Shown: in pieces, positions 49,226-60,815 of the stretch
Numbering within the stretch: position 1 is the first letter of the stretch
Layout: every line of letters starts with the position of its first letter
Source of the DNA: Glossina fuscipes
Lineage: Eukaryota; Arthropoda; Insecta; Diptera; Glossinidae
DNA length: 64,000 nt
Assembly: GCF_014805625.2 (NCBI RefSeq)
Contig: NW_023998433.1
Coordinates: 5,501,798-5,565,797, forward strand
Reading direction: 5' to 3'
The notes under the pieces: model-generated
The model's input: the letters and a program-made list of their open reading frames with translations, nothing else
Database searches by the model: none
What the model was told of the DNA's origin: nothing
Program-made: the position numbers and the translations under genes

Positions 49226-50011
49226 GGTAATCTGAACGCAACCCCTTTTTTCAAAAAAAAATTTTTGGATTTTTTCTCGTTACTCGGAAATTATTAAAGT
49301 GAGAAGGCTGCAATTTCCCACATTTCCTTTGCGAAGCACTCTTCTCTTTACGTGTAAAAATTGAAAAAATCGCTACACAAATGGCCCCAGAAAGTTACAA
49401 TTGATTAAATTTTGTTTATTCACTTTTTTGAAGTTTTGTGCTCATTTATCATAACGCAAACAAGACAGAATGTTTAAAACTATTTTGTACACTTCTCAAA
49501 GGAAGATATATTATCTGCTTAAAAATGGGTTAATGTTAAAGTGAATATGATAGACACCGCGATTAATTTTTTTCTTAATAATACCAACGATATGGGTATC
49601 AAATACCCTCGCTTGATTCTGGTCACCGCGTTACGCGAATAGGAGATGTCCCCTGAATGATTGGTCACATAAAAAAAAAAAAAAGAAAATGTAAACTAAT
49701 TTGAGTATATGCGTTTGCCCGGCTATCTGTAATATCTGCGGTAAACATTGTCCTGGAAGCTGTCTGCTTTAAATTTGGCTCAAACATTGAAAATTCTTGC
49801 ATAGAAGTTAATAACGAAATTGATAGAGATGGTCGTCTTTTACTGATAACCTACAGCAGAAGCTTAATATAAATTTTCGGTTTTATTCTATGAAAATAGA
49901 AAAAATCAGTCTGTCATAGAATAACAGCACACAGCGAAAAGTTCAGATGCTCAGGGGCGACGAAAGTGTGTCCAAAACGGCGTTATTGGCGTAATCTCGG
50001 CTGTGTAGTGC
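49226..50011. other. Intergenic stretch with a family B fragment
   Basis: No gene recognised. Around 49715-49820 a minus-orientation family B piece is suggested by complements of the TTTGAGCCAAATTTAAAGC and AATGTTTACCGCAGATATTAC phrases. Confidence 0.45.
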
Positions 50012-50266
50012 TTGTGGATAGCTACATTAAGGACCGAGACAAAAAAGATTTGTTCACTTAGCATTCCCATCCTACCCCCCCTTCATATATCTGCATATCG
50101 AACGATACACTACCGCGATTTGTCTTTCATTAACCGTACGCTCCGCCTTTGGAACAATTTATCACAATTAGTCTTTCCCATCTTTTCAAACGTTTTCCCT
50201 TCCGGGTCGAACGTACACAACTACTATTCTCTTCTCAAAACCCTATGCACCTATAAACTTCTCTAA
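50012..50266 (+). pseudogene. 3' end of a LINE ORF2 (non-LTR reverse transcriptase C-terminus)
   Basis: The frame contains RTIHYRDLSFINRTLRLWNNL followed by a V/F-P-rich phrase and SNVHNYYSLL, with a stop at 50264-50266. The R-S-F--R-LRLWN-LP signature just before the stop is typical of the C-terminus of Jockey/CR1/L2-type non-LTR retrotransposon proteins. The RT itself is not visible upstream, so this is a 5'-truncated copy, the usual fate of LINE insertions. It is different from the R1-like and RNase H-bearing LINEs in this window. Confidence 0.65.
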
Positions 50267-53200
50267 TTACAACCGTGCCTACACGTACAGGCGACATACC
50301 CAGAGTGGCTAATCATATTAAAAAAAAACCTAAGAAAAATTTTATTTTATCTACATCCCCTTTACCTTTAAATGCAAAAGTTCCATTTTCGACTATTCGA
50401 TTATAAAAAGGACAATTTGTTAATATATAATGTTTTCATTGTTTTAACGAAAATCGCGCCCGTACTTTTCTTCGAACTACTTTTTTAAAGTTATTGCCAA
50501 AAATTCGATTGGGAAGAATAAAAATTGTTGAAATTTAAGAAACCACATTTTGAGAAAAATGTGTTGTAGATAACATTTTATGTAATAAAATTTATATTTT
50601 TGCTATTTTGGTGTGCAATTTCAAGATTACTAAACCCTTGCCCTTTCATATGCAAATGCATAACTTGTTGAAGAAAAGTTTATGGTTTTAAGAATTTGTA
50701 TATTTCAATACAGCTATGTCCAGTACGTCAAATTTTTTAATAATTTACAGTTTTGCTGAAAATATTATTTATCATATTCATAAATAATTAAGTAATCAAA
50801 TATCATATATCCCTTAAGATATGAATGAAACTTATTTTGTTGGCGCCCGATTTTTTTAATTTTTTCATCATTCAGTTGTTATTGTAATCCTTTGAAATGA
50901 GTGAAATGTCCTCCAAGACATGCAAGCTGAAAGTGTTATTAAAATCCCATCTGTTTCCAATGAATCGTATTAGCTGATCTCATTTCCCTACTTATTTTTC
51001 CAACGTGGTTACACCCTTCTTGAACCATATATATGCATATAAGATATTGTTAGTTAATTGCTAAAAGTATTAAAGGATTAATACCGGAGACTATTTTTGA
51101 CATTGGTGTTGTCGGGGAGAGAAAAAAAAAATCAAAAAGTCGCAATCATCCCGAGTAGAGCTGCACAAATCGAAATGAAATTGATGTTAATTTTTGAAGC
51201 CAGTACATGCTTTATTTGGGTGGTGTTTGCTAGTTTATTGGATCATCAGGCATGTGAGAGTGACATGCACTCAATAAAATCAGTCAACAAATTTCAAACA
51301 TACTTTTAACCTTAACAAGACAAGACAAGTTGTTTTGATGCTCTACGTTCGTGAATAAGACAAAACTTGCGGGTGTCAGAATCTTGTCTTTAATTTTAAC
51401 CGAAATTTATGCCATACCATCTCGCGAGAATTGCATGAAAAGAGCAAATGAAGGAGGGTTGCTATATATATATATATATGGATATATAATATGTGTGTGT
51501 GTGTGTATATATATATGAAATAAATACGCACAAAAAAACAATCAAACACTTGTTTCGACATTCTCTAAGTGGTTAGGCTTGGAGTACGTTGTCTATGACG
51601 TTATTTATATATAGATTTAAGCAGACAGTAAATTGAAACAGCTTGTTTGGTGCGCTAAGCTAAATGGTTTTTAGTGGATTTACGGTAGACGTCAAGATCA
51701 TATAAGAGAAGGGGTGGTTGTATACCAACAGCGATAATAACAACAACAAGAACAGCAAATACAAAAGCAACAACAGCAACAACGGCAAACACTAAACAAC
51801 ACTATTGAAATTGAGATAAGCACAGATGTGTTTTTCAAAAAGTCAAAAAGGAAACTGAAACATTGACAGTCAGGGTTGATAGCTAACTAACTGCCTTTTG
51901 CGGAGAAGAGCAAGTTATCAAAAATGTTGATTGACATGCGTCTTAAGGATTTGTTTCTAATTTAATTATGCTGACTATAATAACAAGGACGGCCAGAGAA
52001 TTGACATTCAAACATGACATCGTCACCTGGTATTTTTATGAATTAAATTTTGCTAATTCATTAAAATGAAAAAAAAAAATAAATAAAAACACAAAACTAT
52101 TATAATTAAAATAAAAAAATAATACAGAAAAAGACAAAACTTAATAAAAAAAATGATACAGAAAATGAAAAAATTAAAAGAAAAAAATAACAAAAAAAGC
52201 ATTTGTCTCTGCCATCTGTTAATCCAAATTATTATTTATTTGTTTATAATATTCTTTAGCAAGCACCGTCTAACCCTCCCAATATAAATAACGCTTTTTA
52301 AAATAATATCTCTACAAATTTTTCTCTAACATCATCTCAACGATGAATATTATCCATATCACTCTTGGGCGTTTCTCAAACAATTTACGTTAAAGTGTTA
52401 AAACACGAAATCCTTTTGCTTGGAGACTAAAACTAAATTCCGCCCAATAATAATTTTATAACAATCAACGAAATCCAATAACAACATTTGCGAAATTGAT
52501 AAATATGGCTATAAAACATTGCAACCATACTTACTTTACCACGTACGTTTCTACTTAAGTTAGCCCGCCCGTTGTCTGCCTGTAAAGTTTATCAGTAAAT
52601 CACAATATCCTGTGAAAGTCACCGTTTTTATTGAACAATTTTGTGGTTGTCCCAATGGTTGGTTGGTTGACTGGCTAGATGGTTGACTGCCTGGATATTT
52701 GTTATTGCTTCATAATTTATTATGGTTGTCCTTTTATTTCTTTCATTTTGAAAATCTCAAATCAATAAATCGTGTATCGAGGCAAATAAGTTATATCGGT
52801 CCGACCCGGCAAGTTAAAGTTTTTCGGTAAAAAAGTTTCTTTCAAATAATTTTTGATAATATCCCTTATTATGATATTGAAAAAACTTCGAAACATTGGG
52901 AGGAATTAATGTAAGCGTTTCGATAGGTCTTCATATGGTCCTTAAATTATCTGTTTGCTTGTCTTCATATTTTAAGTTGAGGGTAATTGTGAAATTCGTG
53001 AGCTTTTCAATAGTAACATGCAGACAGACCCATATGTAATACAGCGTTAAACTAACTGTGGATCTTGCTCGAATCAAAAATATTCGTACATTGTAGGTTT
53101 TCTCACCAGCATTAAAGAGGACAAATCCAGTATACTCCATTTTTTGATGATGCTTATGAAAACTGATGGCTCATTCGTTCCTTAATTAGCGAAATATTTT

Positions 53201-53495
53201 TTAAAAATCTTTTAACATTCTGCAATTAACAATCGATTTCATTGATCGAACAATATTAGCAGAATAATGGGGATATGGGTACACAGCATGCCGTAAGCTG
53301 GAAGGGAATCTCATGCTTTTTAGGGATTAGAGCACATTATCTACTGAATTTTCTCTCATATACTCGTTCATTCAACAAAAGAAACATTATTAGGGACACG
53401 AGGTCTAATTTGTAATATTTTATAATGAAAACCGATATCACAAATATCGATTTATCAAAAATTAAATTACTCTGGTGAAGTTGGAAATTGTGAGT
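50267..53495. other. Gene-free intergenic stretch
   Basis: AT-rich DNA with a (TA)n/(GT)n compound microsatellite (51462-51520), a CAA/CAG-rich patch (51735-51795) and an A-rich low-complexity block (52065-52200). A possible worn family B piece lies around 52795-53050. No gene recognised. Confidence 0.5.
51462..51520. repeat. (TA)n/(GT)n compound microsatellite
   Basis: CTATATATATATATATATATGG followed by ATATAATATGTGTGTGTGTGTG and TATATATATATG. Confidence 0.9.
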
Positions 53496-54007
53496 CTACT
53501 TTCCAGAACTCTCCTCATTTAAGTGTTTCCATAAAAAGTAAGCCAAGTTTTCTTCTGAAGATTGCTGTTTTCGGAACCAATTGCAGAGGTAAACACGTTG
53601 ATGAGTGTCGAGATGAAACTCTAAAGTGGTCCTGCGGTACTTTCGGCTGCATCCACAAACCGATGCCGACAAAAACGTTTTTATGAAGCACCATCGTTTC
53701 GTATAATTCATTTTCTATGTTATGAAGTAAAACCGTATGCCATAGAACACAAAAAAAATCTGAAGAACCAAGTGTCGTATATATGTGTACGCGGAACAAA
53801 GATTCGATTGTGCAAGTAACATAGGGCTAACAACAATTTTACCACGAAAATCGAGTGTGAAGAAATGGTAACAGATGAGTGCAAGATACAGGAAGATATC
53901 CTTCGCTGTTTCATGAAACTAAGTGCGAAAGAGATTATTGTACGTTGATGTGCTTGAAACTTTGCATTCAATAAAATGTTGCGATATAAAGAAATATTGC
54001 ACTTCAT
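53496..54007 (-). other. Overlapping minus-strand open frames of unknown origin
   Basis: Three minus-strand frames cover this stretch. One (53711-53496) contains CGCSRKYRRTTLEFHLDTHQ and NWFRKQQSSEENLAYFLW. Composition is ordinary rather than low-complexity, but no start, motif or family is recognised and the frames overlap each other. A decayed transposon is possible. Confidence 0.2.
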
Positions 54008-57000
54008 TCATGCGTATGTAAACCAAAAAGAAAAAACAAAACCAAGTGTCTCGAAGAAAAAATTAAAAAAAGGTAGAATATTATATGCATATATGAATGA
54101 CTTTAATTTTGGCATTTAACAGAATTTGACTTTTCAGTAGCATACCCTCATTCTCGGGTAATCATATTGTATAGAAATCGTCAAATTATCTTGACGAAAC
54201 ATATTTTGATGTCTGACGATGCGTTAATTTTGTGCGCTTAAAAGTTACTGTACCTAATGCAAGAGCGTCTTTTTTTGCGCCAGTTGTCATGTTGTTATTT
54301 TGTGTACATGACATTTCATCAACACGCAAATACATTTGCAACTGCATGCGACCACACATACATACCCGTGTACACAGGCTTGTATAAGGGTATGTATGTG
54401 TTGTAAAGTATAAAATTGAGTGTATACGCAGGAAGTCAAACAATTGTTAACAAATTGGTATACAGAATCGCACGCTCGCATGAGCGCATACACACCCATA
54501 CATATTGTATATAAATGGTGTACATACATGCATGGAGACATATAATATCAGCATCGTATAAATGTATGAAAATATGACCATGATATTAACTCCCCTTTGA
54601 AATGAATGGATGAACTTAAAAAGGAGAAAGAAAAACTAATTCAACACATTACTCATACCATTGTACGTTATCACTGAGAGGCAACGTGCAGTGATTTACT
54701 ATACATACAGTGCTAATTTCACAATAATAGTTTGACATTAAATTATGAACGTAAGTATGCGCGTATGTCCGCCTTTTAATGGGGATAAGGGTGGGGCGGC
54801 GCGACGTTACATGTCAAAATGCCATTAAAATCCGTAAAATTTTATGCACAACACACATGTGTTACAACAGAATGTAAATTTCATGTATGAAGATTTGTGG
54901 AAGTAGGAAAGCCATTTTATATCGCACTCTTTCTCACTTTTTATTCACATTTTCAATTTATTCATAAACTAATTTCAAAATAATGAACAGCGTATCAGTC
55001 TTTTGTTTTAATATACACTAAGAACAGATTCTTTGAAATTCAATTATAAAAACGAAAAAAGATTGTACTAATTTTTTCACTCAACGTTTTTGATGTGTTT
55101 GCATTAAATAATAATTTTGCTTAAAGTTTTTGCTTAATATTCGTTATTTTCGTTTCTTCTCTTTTTTTTTTTGTTGTTTTTTTAACTTTTTCGAGGCTGT
55201 TGTTTTTTAGCCTTTTTTTTCATAACATTTGATTCTTTATCAGCATCATGATTTCGAAATGACATGCGGCCATCGATGAATGTTTACACTCAACTCGAGT
55301 TGTCAACTTGAAAAACGTAATTTCCATTTCTCTCAATATATGTACATACGTACGTATGTACGTATATTTAATTTATTGTATCATCACAACCGTTTCATAT
55401 CATACTTTTGCATATATTGTATATACAAGTAAAGGCACTTGCAATATACAGTTCACATAATGAATATCATCTCATCTACCCCTATATAATAGTAATAGAA
55501 GCGGTAGTAGTGGTAGTAGCAGTAGCAGTGCGAAGAGTAGATGTAGTAGTAGTGATATTTTTTCACCATTTGTTTTGCAATTGTAGGTTAAAATTCATTA
55601 AATTAAAAATTTATATGCGTGTATATATATGAATGAATACGAGTGTATAAACACTTTTAGATTCTTGTAATTTTGTTGTATATAAACAAATGCAGACAAG
55701 TGGTCAAATGAGTACAACAACTGTAATTAAACAAATGAAATGTAAATAAATAATAGAAATTAAAAAAAAAAAAAGCCATGGAAGAGAGACCGGGCTATAA
55801 TGAGTGTTTAAGCATTGCATGAGCATTTTTAAATACAACAACTTTTTACGTTCAAATGTACATATGTTTATAAGTATTTGTGTATATAGCAAAAATGTTT
55901 TTCATTTATTATATTATTAATGTAATTAAAATGGAAGGTTACCATATCATACCATGCCATGCCACAAATTCTTTACGGATATAGATATCGTGAAAAGAAA
56001 GGTTTTGTTTATTAAAAAAATCTTGAAAGTTTGTGTCAATTACAATGTTTATTAACAAATTAGAAATTGGAAGTTTCTTGTTTCCTCCTAAGAACGAATG
56101 GGTATATTTTCCTATTTCACTATACAATTTGTAAAGCGCTTATTAGAGAGTCTTATATATATATATATAACGTAAGCGTGAGCTCTTATTTGAATCGATT
56201 AAGTTATATATAGGTTATAAGATTATTTGCTTGGTTTTCGAACTCTTGTCCTCCCAAAAACTGAAGATAGAAGCATTTATCTGGTTTTTGTTTCTAAACC
56301 GCATGTGATCTCACAAACTTAAAAAAATGAAAGCTCAAATAAAAGTTTAAGAAATTAATGCTTGTTAGTCTGAGTTATATACGAATTTATTATTTGCTTC
56401 TGAGAGTTTCTCTTTTTTTTGCAATAAGATTGTTGTTTTCGTTGTTCGAAAAGATCCTGAAGTTGTCTCCGATGACTCTCTAAACTGTTTTCCTCGCACA
56501 AAACAAATAATTTGTAAATATATGTGTCTGATCATTCAAATTATGTTATGTAATAAAGAAATTATGTATAAATGTTGTATGCATAATATATGATAAAGAA
56601 CTTTAAATTGATATTTTAGATGATGACGTTAATGATGAAATTGATGACGCAAATTTTCAGCTCTTAACAAATTCGTGGGAAGCAAAATATTTCTTATTAT
56701 TGTCATTGACCCATTCCTTTACACGTCCCCCTACAAATATATGTAATAGATAGATTTGTTAAAAATTATTTCATTTAGGACAGACAGCTTGTTATTGTTA
56801 ACTCCACATAACATTAAAACTTTTCTTAATATTTGGCCGATATTTTTATATGAATCAAACTCTGTTTATTTACATAAATACTCCTTTTCAGGCGAGAATT
56901 TGTGTATTAGCGTTTAAATAATAGCAAAACGTCAACAAAATCAATAAAGCACATTTTTATTCATTTCTTAACTCCGGTCTTTAACATCCACTTTCATAAA

Positions 57001-57364
57001 GCAATCGTTTTTCAATATTAGATCAAACTTAAACCGAATTTTTTTTCCAGCCAAAATATGAACTATTGTTTCTATATTCTATATATCTCCCTTTCTCTTT
57101 AATATATAAATTCTAATAATCCTCTCCTCACCGAACCTTAATTACAAAAGTTTATAATTGTTATTGGGCAGCCCGCAAATTTTTGCGGTTTTCCCGACAC
57201 CAGATAGTAATAACTTTTTTCATATAGCTAGACAGATAATTGGAGCTAAAGGTGTATATAGTTAGGTAGAGCGGGCTTATGTTTATTGTATACAAAACTT
57301 TCGAAACGATCGGTTGTGTTGTAGTAGCGATACGTAAGCTAGAGTCGTGGAAAATCTAAGGGAG
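54008..57364. other. Gene-free stretch rich in simple repeats
   Basis: CATA/TACA-rich DNA (54340-54560), an 18-bp perfect palindrome TACATACGTACGTATGTA (55343-55360), a degenerate (GTA)n tract (55500-55556) and (TA)n at 56153-56169. No gene seen. Confidence 0.55.
55500..55556. repeat. Degenerate (GTA)n microsatellite
   Basis: GCGGTAGTAGTGGTAGTAGC units with scattered substitutions. It yields a valine-rich artefactual frame. Confidence 0.85.
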
Positions 57365-57585
57365 CTTGTAAGACTTATTTTACTATTTTATTACAAAAAA
57401 AGATAGAAACGCTGCAGAAGCACGTAAAGAAATATACACTGTGTGGAAGAAATGCTGTGGGAAAATGCATTTGCCAAAATCCGTTTGCGAATCGGTGGTG
57501 AAGTGCTAATAGTCGATGAGCAATTGTTCTCAAGTGAAGTCACATCCCATTTATTCAATAATCATATCAAATTTGGTATCTAAAC
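57365..57585 (+). pseudogene. Mariner transposase N-terminal fragment
   Basis: Two frames together give VRLILLFYYKK, RNAAEARKEIYTV and, after a frame change, GRNAVGKCICQNPFANRW. This is the mariner first helix-turn-helix (--LLF-YK-G-NAAEA---IC-VYG--A--E--CQ-WFA-FR). Next comes GGEVLIVDEQLFSSEV in a third frame, which fits the start of the linker/second domain. It ends near 57585, before any catalytic residue. It lies about 100 bp from the solo LTR. Confidence 0.65.
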
Positions 57586-57681
57586 GGTTTATTTATCAAC
57601 TTCATGTATAATGAAAAAAAAGTAAAAGCAAGGCCGGGCGTCTCTGCTAAATATAATAAAAAAAAACTGCCGAAAACGTAT

Positions 57682-58142
57682 TGTTACGAATTTCGCTTTT
57701 CTAAGATCGCACTCGTACCACTAGACCGTGGATATTCTTTTCAAGAGAAATACACTTTAAAGTTTTTTTATTAACAATTATATTCCTTTAGCGTAGGATT
57801 ATTCACAATTTATTTTTGGCAATAGTTTCAACTGCTCAACTCAAATATTCTTTTTCTATTAACTCTGCCTCCCACAAATATTCTATTTATATACATTTTC
57901 ATGGTCTTATTTTTAATCGCTGTCTGCTTATCTGCTAATCGTTTTCATCGGCCGGCAGCCGCATGACGCGCTTGAGATTGTGCACTTGGCTTTTCCCTGT
58001 CTGTTTTTCCGCTAATCGTCTTCATCGGCCGACAGCTGAATGACGCGCCGCTAAGGTGCATTTGGTTTTTCCCTCTTTAGGGAATTTATTATTTGGAAAT
58101 ATTAATTAGCTGGGATGGACTGGATTTGGGATTTCCGTAACA
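57682..58142 (-). mobile_element. Solo LTR of a retrotransposon (461 bp) with duplicated U3
   Basis: Runs TGTTACG...CGTAACA on the + strand, a perfect 7-bp terminal inverted repeat with TG...CA ends, flanked by GTAT on both sides (57678-57681 and 58143-58146). On the minus strand a TATAAATA box (complement of 57884-57891) is followed by an AATAAA signal (complement of 57767-57772), so the element is oriented to the left. It shares the terminal heptamer and a 14-bp TTTTATTAACAATT block over the poly(A) signal with the LTR at 11874-12124. The part upstream of the TATA box carries two 77-bp tandem copies. No internal coding region remains. Confidence 0.85.
57921..58074. repeat. Tandem duplication, two units of 77 bp, inside the LTR U3
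   Basis: Units start at 57921 (TGTCTGCTTATCTGCTAATC) and 57998 (TGTCTGTTTTTCCGCTAATC). Both contain GTTTTCATCGGCCGGCAGC or GTCTTCATCGGCCGACAGC, then a GAATGACGCGC/GCATGACGCGC block and a TGCA-TTGG-TTTTCCC end. The units are noticeably more GC-rich than their surroundings. Confidence 0.9.
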
Positions 58143-58146
58143 GTAT

Positions 58147-59419
58147 TGTAAAAACGGAATATAATGTAATAACTGTTTTGAAAAAAGTTTTTTAAGAGAC
58201 CATATTGTTTATTTTCCTAAAACCTTCAGTTTTGGTCAAATCAACTAATTTCAAGCAAAATGGGTAGGCATGATTTAAGTTTATTTGAGAGCATTTCGAA
58301 GCAAAAACACATTAACTTGGATTTAGTGAAGCGTTCGTTGGGTGGACAAGAGATTGGGGGCAAGTCGAAAAGAATCAGTGCCACTGTCCGCAAGTAAAAA
58401 ATGTGTCATCATTATAAATATAAAATTTTTTGCGGTTTCCTCTACCATTTCGCAAAAGCGTAAAACGTGCGATTCGGTTCTTTAGGCGCGGGGGGCAATA
58501 GGCGTAAGGAGCGGTACATTCTACCATAAAATGTTCGGAAAAGGAGAATACGGAAGAACATTTGAACGTTGATGATCAATTTTATAGTCGTTGCGGGATT
58601 ACAGCTTACTTGTATAATTAGACGTATCTTTATACTTATAGATAATGTATATAAAAATAAATTTTTTATAATAAAACCACGTCTATATCACGTTTCAAAA
58701 CTTTAAACGCGTTTGTCTTGAATAATCTCCCGTCGTTTAATTCGAGTTTTCAATAAATTCTTTAAATGTCTTCTCTTTTGAAGATAGTACGGGCGGGTTC
58801 CTCCGTAGGGTAATTGAAGTACATACATAGCTTTTTAAATGGCTGCGATGCTGCCATGCTTAAATATATATCAAGAATATTTTTATTTTAGTACTTAAGT
58901 ACAAATTCAAAAAATTTTTCGAATATTATTATTCCGTTGATTTTCTTTTCATTCCAAAAAAAAAAAAATTGTCGATAAACGTTTTCCTTTTAATTTTCGA
59001 ACTAATGTATTCCCGATCATTTTAAGGGATATCATCAATTTGTTTGCCCTGCACAAAAATTGAAATAGAAACTTCAATCGCGGAGTGTGAAAATTAAAGA
59101 AATCATATTCGGTTATATGGTTGAATTGTTTACACCCATCGCCAACGAAAAAAAAGGAAAACAACTACGTTTTTCTATTCTGTAATATTGGGTGGATGCG
59201 GCTGATTTTTTCCATTTTCGAAATAGAAGAGGAAATTTGCATGGTGTATGGGTTATACGAAAAAAACACGGAATGCAAAGGTGTCCACACTTTTTGTTTC
59301 ATGGACGTGTGGGCAGCCGTTTTCTTTGAAAAGTTTTGGGTCACTATCAAATTCTTGTGCAAGTTTTTAGGCGATATCCTTCTTTTTCGCGAACCGGAGA
59401 ATGTTTACCACAACTATTA
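58147..59419. other. Intergenic stretch without a recognised gene
   Basis: AT-rich DNA. A short frame from an ATG in good context at 58260 (MGRHDLSLFESISKQKHINL) vaguely recalls Tc3-type N-termini but is too short to call. The frame at 59121-59468 runs into the family B repeat. Confidence 0.45.
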
Positions 59420-59986
59420 CACAGTTGCGCATAATGGACGAGCGTGCTTAGGTGAATTCCGAATTTGAAACTTGATAAGAATTTATATGCTTTATGGGGT
59501 TTTTAAAGCTTGCTCCTGCGCGTTATAAAAATATTGAAAAAAAATTAAGGTTTGATACGCTATCATATGTAGTCACTTTCGTACATATACTACATCTTTG
59601 GACACAGAATTTGCGTTCAAATTTGGTGGATAGTTGACGAGTAATGAGCAAAAGACCATTTTCTTATTCCTTGAAAAACAAAGGTGTTTTCAGCTTACGT
59701 GGTACTGTAGGCGGGTACTTCGACTGATTTGACCCATTTTTAATACCAATTTGCGTGTAAGAAAGTGTATTTTTTCGGCCAATTTTAAAGCCGACAGCTT
59801 CGTTTTTTCGACCAGGCAAATGTTTACAACAGTAGCGTACAGTCGGACAGGTGGACGTACGGACGTACATGTTGAAATTGATTCAGAATTTTATGCTAAT
59901 CGAAAATATATATAGTTTGTGTAGTCGATGAAGCTTCGTTTTGACAAAATGAGTTCACCCCTAATCCTTTAAGATACGTACAAAAA
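59420..59986 (+). repeat. Dispersed repeat family B, second long copy
   Basis: Aligns over its whole length with 13575-14215. Both share CGAATTTGAAACTTG, TTTGCTTGC or GCTTGTTTTCGCG, TTATTGAAAAAA-AATTAA, GAGTAATGAGCAAAA-ACCA, GGTGTT-TC, a GACCCATTTT block and TGTTTACA. The GGACGTACGGACGTACATG run, GATTCAGAATTT, GAAAATATATATAG and the final AAAATGAGTTCACCCC also correspond. Divergence is substantial but continuous, so this is a genuine repeat family of at least 560 bp. Confidence 0.75.
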
Positions 59987-60401
59987 AGAAAAAAATTAAG
60001 AAATGAAAAAAATTATCCATTTAATCAAAAACAACTTATGCTTCTTTCTGCCATCCAATTCATTTAGATAACATAAGCTTCATCTGTAGAGTTTTTATAT
60101 TATAACTTTGCTTTCTTTTCCAGGATATTCTGCATAATTTCACTTTAATTGAGAATTGTGTTGATTTCGTTGTATATTGATTATTTCGAATTTTTCACTT
60201 CGTTTCATCTGAAATTACACAAATGCCCGAAATCGCCGAAATCACCATCAATATAGGCGCCCTATTATTGCTTTAATTGATCTCTTTATCATCTATGTTA
60301 CGTTTCCCTTATACAAAATAGGAAAGAAAGCAATACAAGTTTATCTTTTATGGCCTTTTTATGCTTATATCTGAAGGATTATCAACCTGGTTGATTGGAC
60401 G
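59987..60401. other. Gene-free intergenic stretch
   Basis: AT-rich DNA; nothing recognised. Confidence 0.55.
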
Positions 60402-60815
60402 TCAATCGTAGTGAGCATATAGAATTATTTTAAAGAAGCATTTCATATGTTCAGATGTATACATTTTATTAGAATCATATGGTTCTAGCAAAAAATAACA
60501 AAAATTTCTTATTGTTCTGCAGGGTTCAATAGTTTTTTCAGCGCCTTGGGAGGAAAAAAATATTTTACAGGATTCGTATGTAATTTCTGCTTTTTCGTTT
60601 AGGCTTTCACACTTTTGAATACTCCGATTGATTTTACCAAGGCACTCAAATCTCGCACCATCTTTGAGATTTTCTCGAGGGTTCCTGAAAGCATTTACAA
60701 ACTGGTTTAGACATGGACCTAGCGTTGTGACGTAAGATTCTTTTCTATGCATTTCATTTTGTATACAAAATGTTAAGCCACCTTTCTCTGCAATGTCGCT
60801 AAGGCAAGCTTTTGT
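60402..60815 (-). CDS. Cysteine-rich open frame, possible exon of an unknown protein
   Basis: From an ATG at 60752 the frame encodes 116 residues. The same frame stays open upstream to 60815 (stop at 60818-60816), adding CLSDIAEKGGLTFC before the methionine, which suggests an exon rather than a complete gene. Cysteines lie at residues 14, 37, 48, 62, 78, 85 and 105, giving regular spacing as in secreted disulphide-rich proteins. No signal peptide or transmembrane segment is in the frame. Composition is well mixed, unlike most frames here. An AATAAA is present in the minus strand near its 3' end. I do not recognise the family. Alternatives are a pseudogene exon or chance. Confidence 0.35.
   Translation of the reverse strand, partial: TKACLSDIAEKGGLTFCIQNEMHRKESYVTTLGPCLNQFVNAFRNPRENLKDGARFECLGKINRSIQKCESLNEKAEITYESCKIFFSSQGAEKTIEPCRTIRNFCYFLLEPYDSNKMYTSEHMKCFFKIILYAHYD

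Noticed and set aside
57490..57585. VDEQLFSSEV...NHIKFGI, which recalls the VDEQL motif of piggyBac transposases
   Set aside because: The sequence just upstream (FYYKK, RNAAEARKEIYTV, CQNPFANRW) is clearly mariner N-terminal and the phrase sits where the mariner linker should be, so one mariner fragment explains everything.
58260..58400. ATG-initiated frame MGRHDLSLFE..., possible Tc3-like N-terminus
   Set aside because: Only the first few residues resemble the family; no helix-turn-helix wording or catalytic residues follow.
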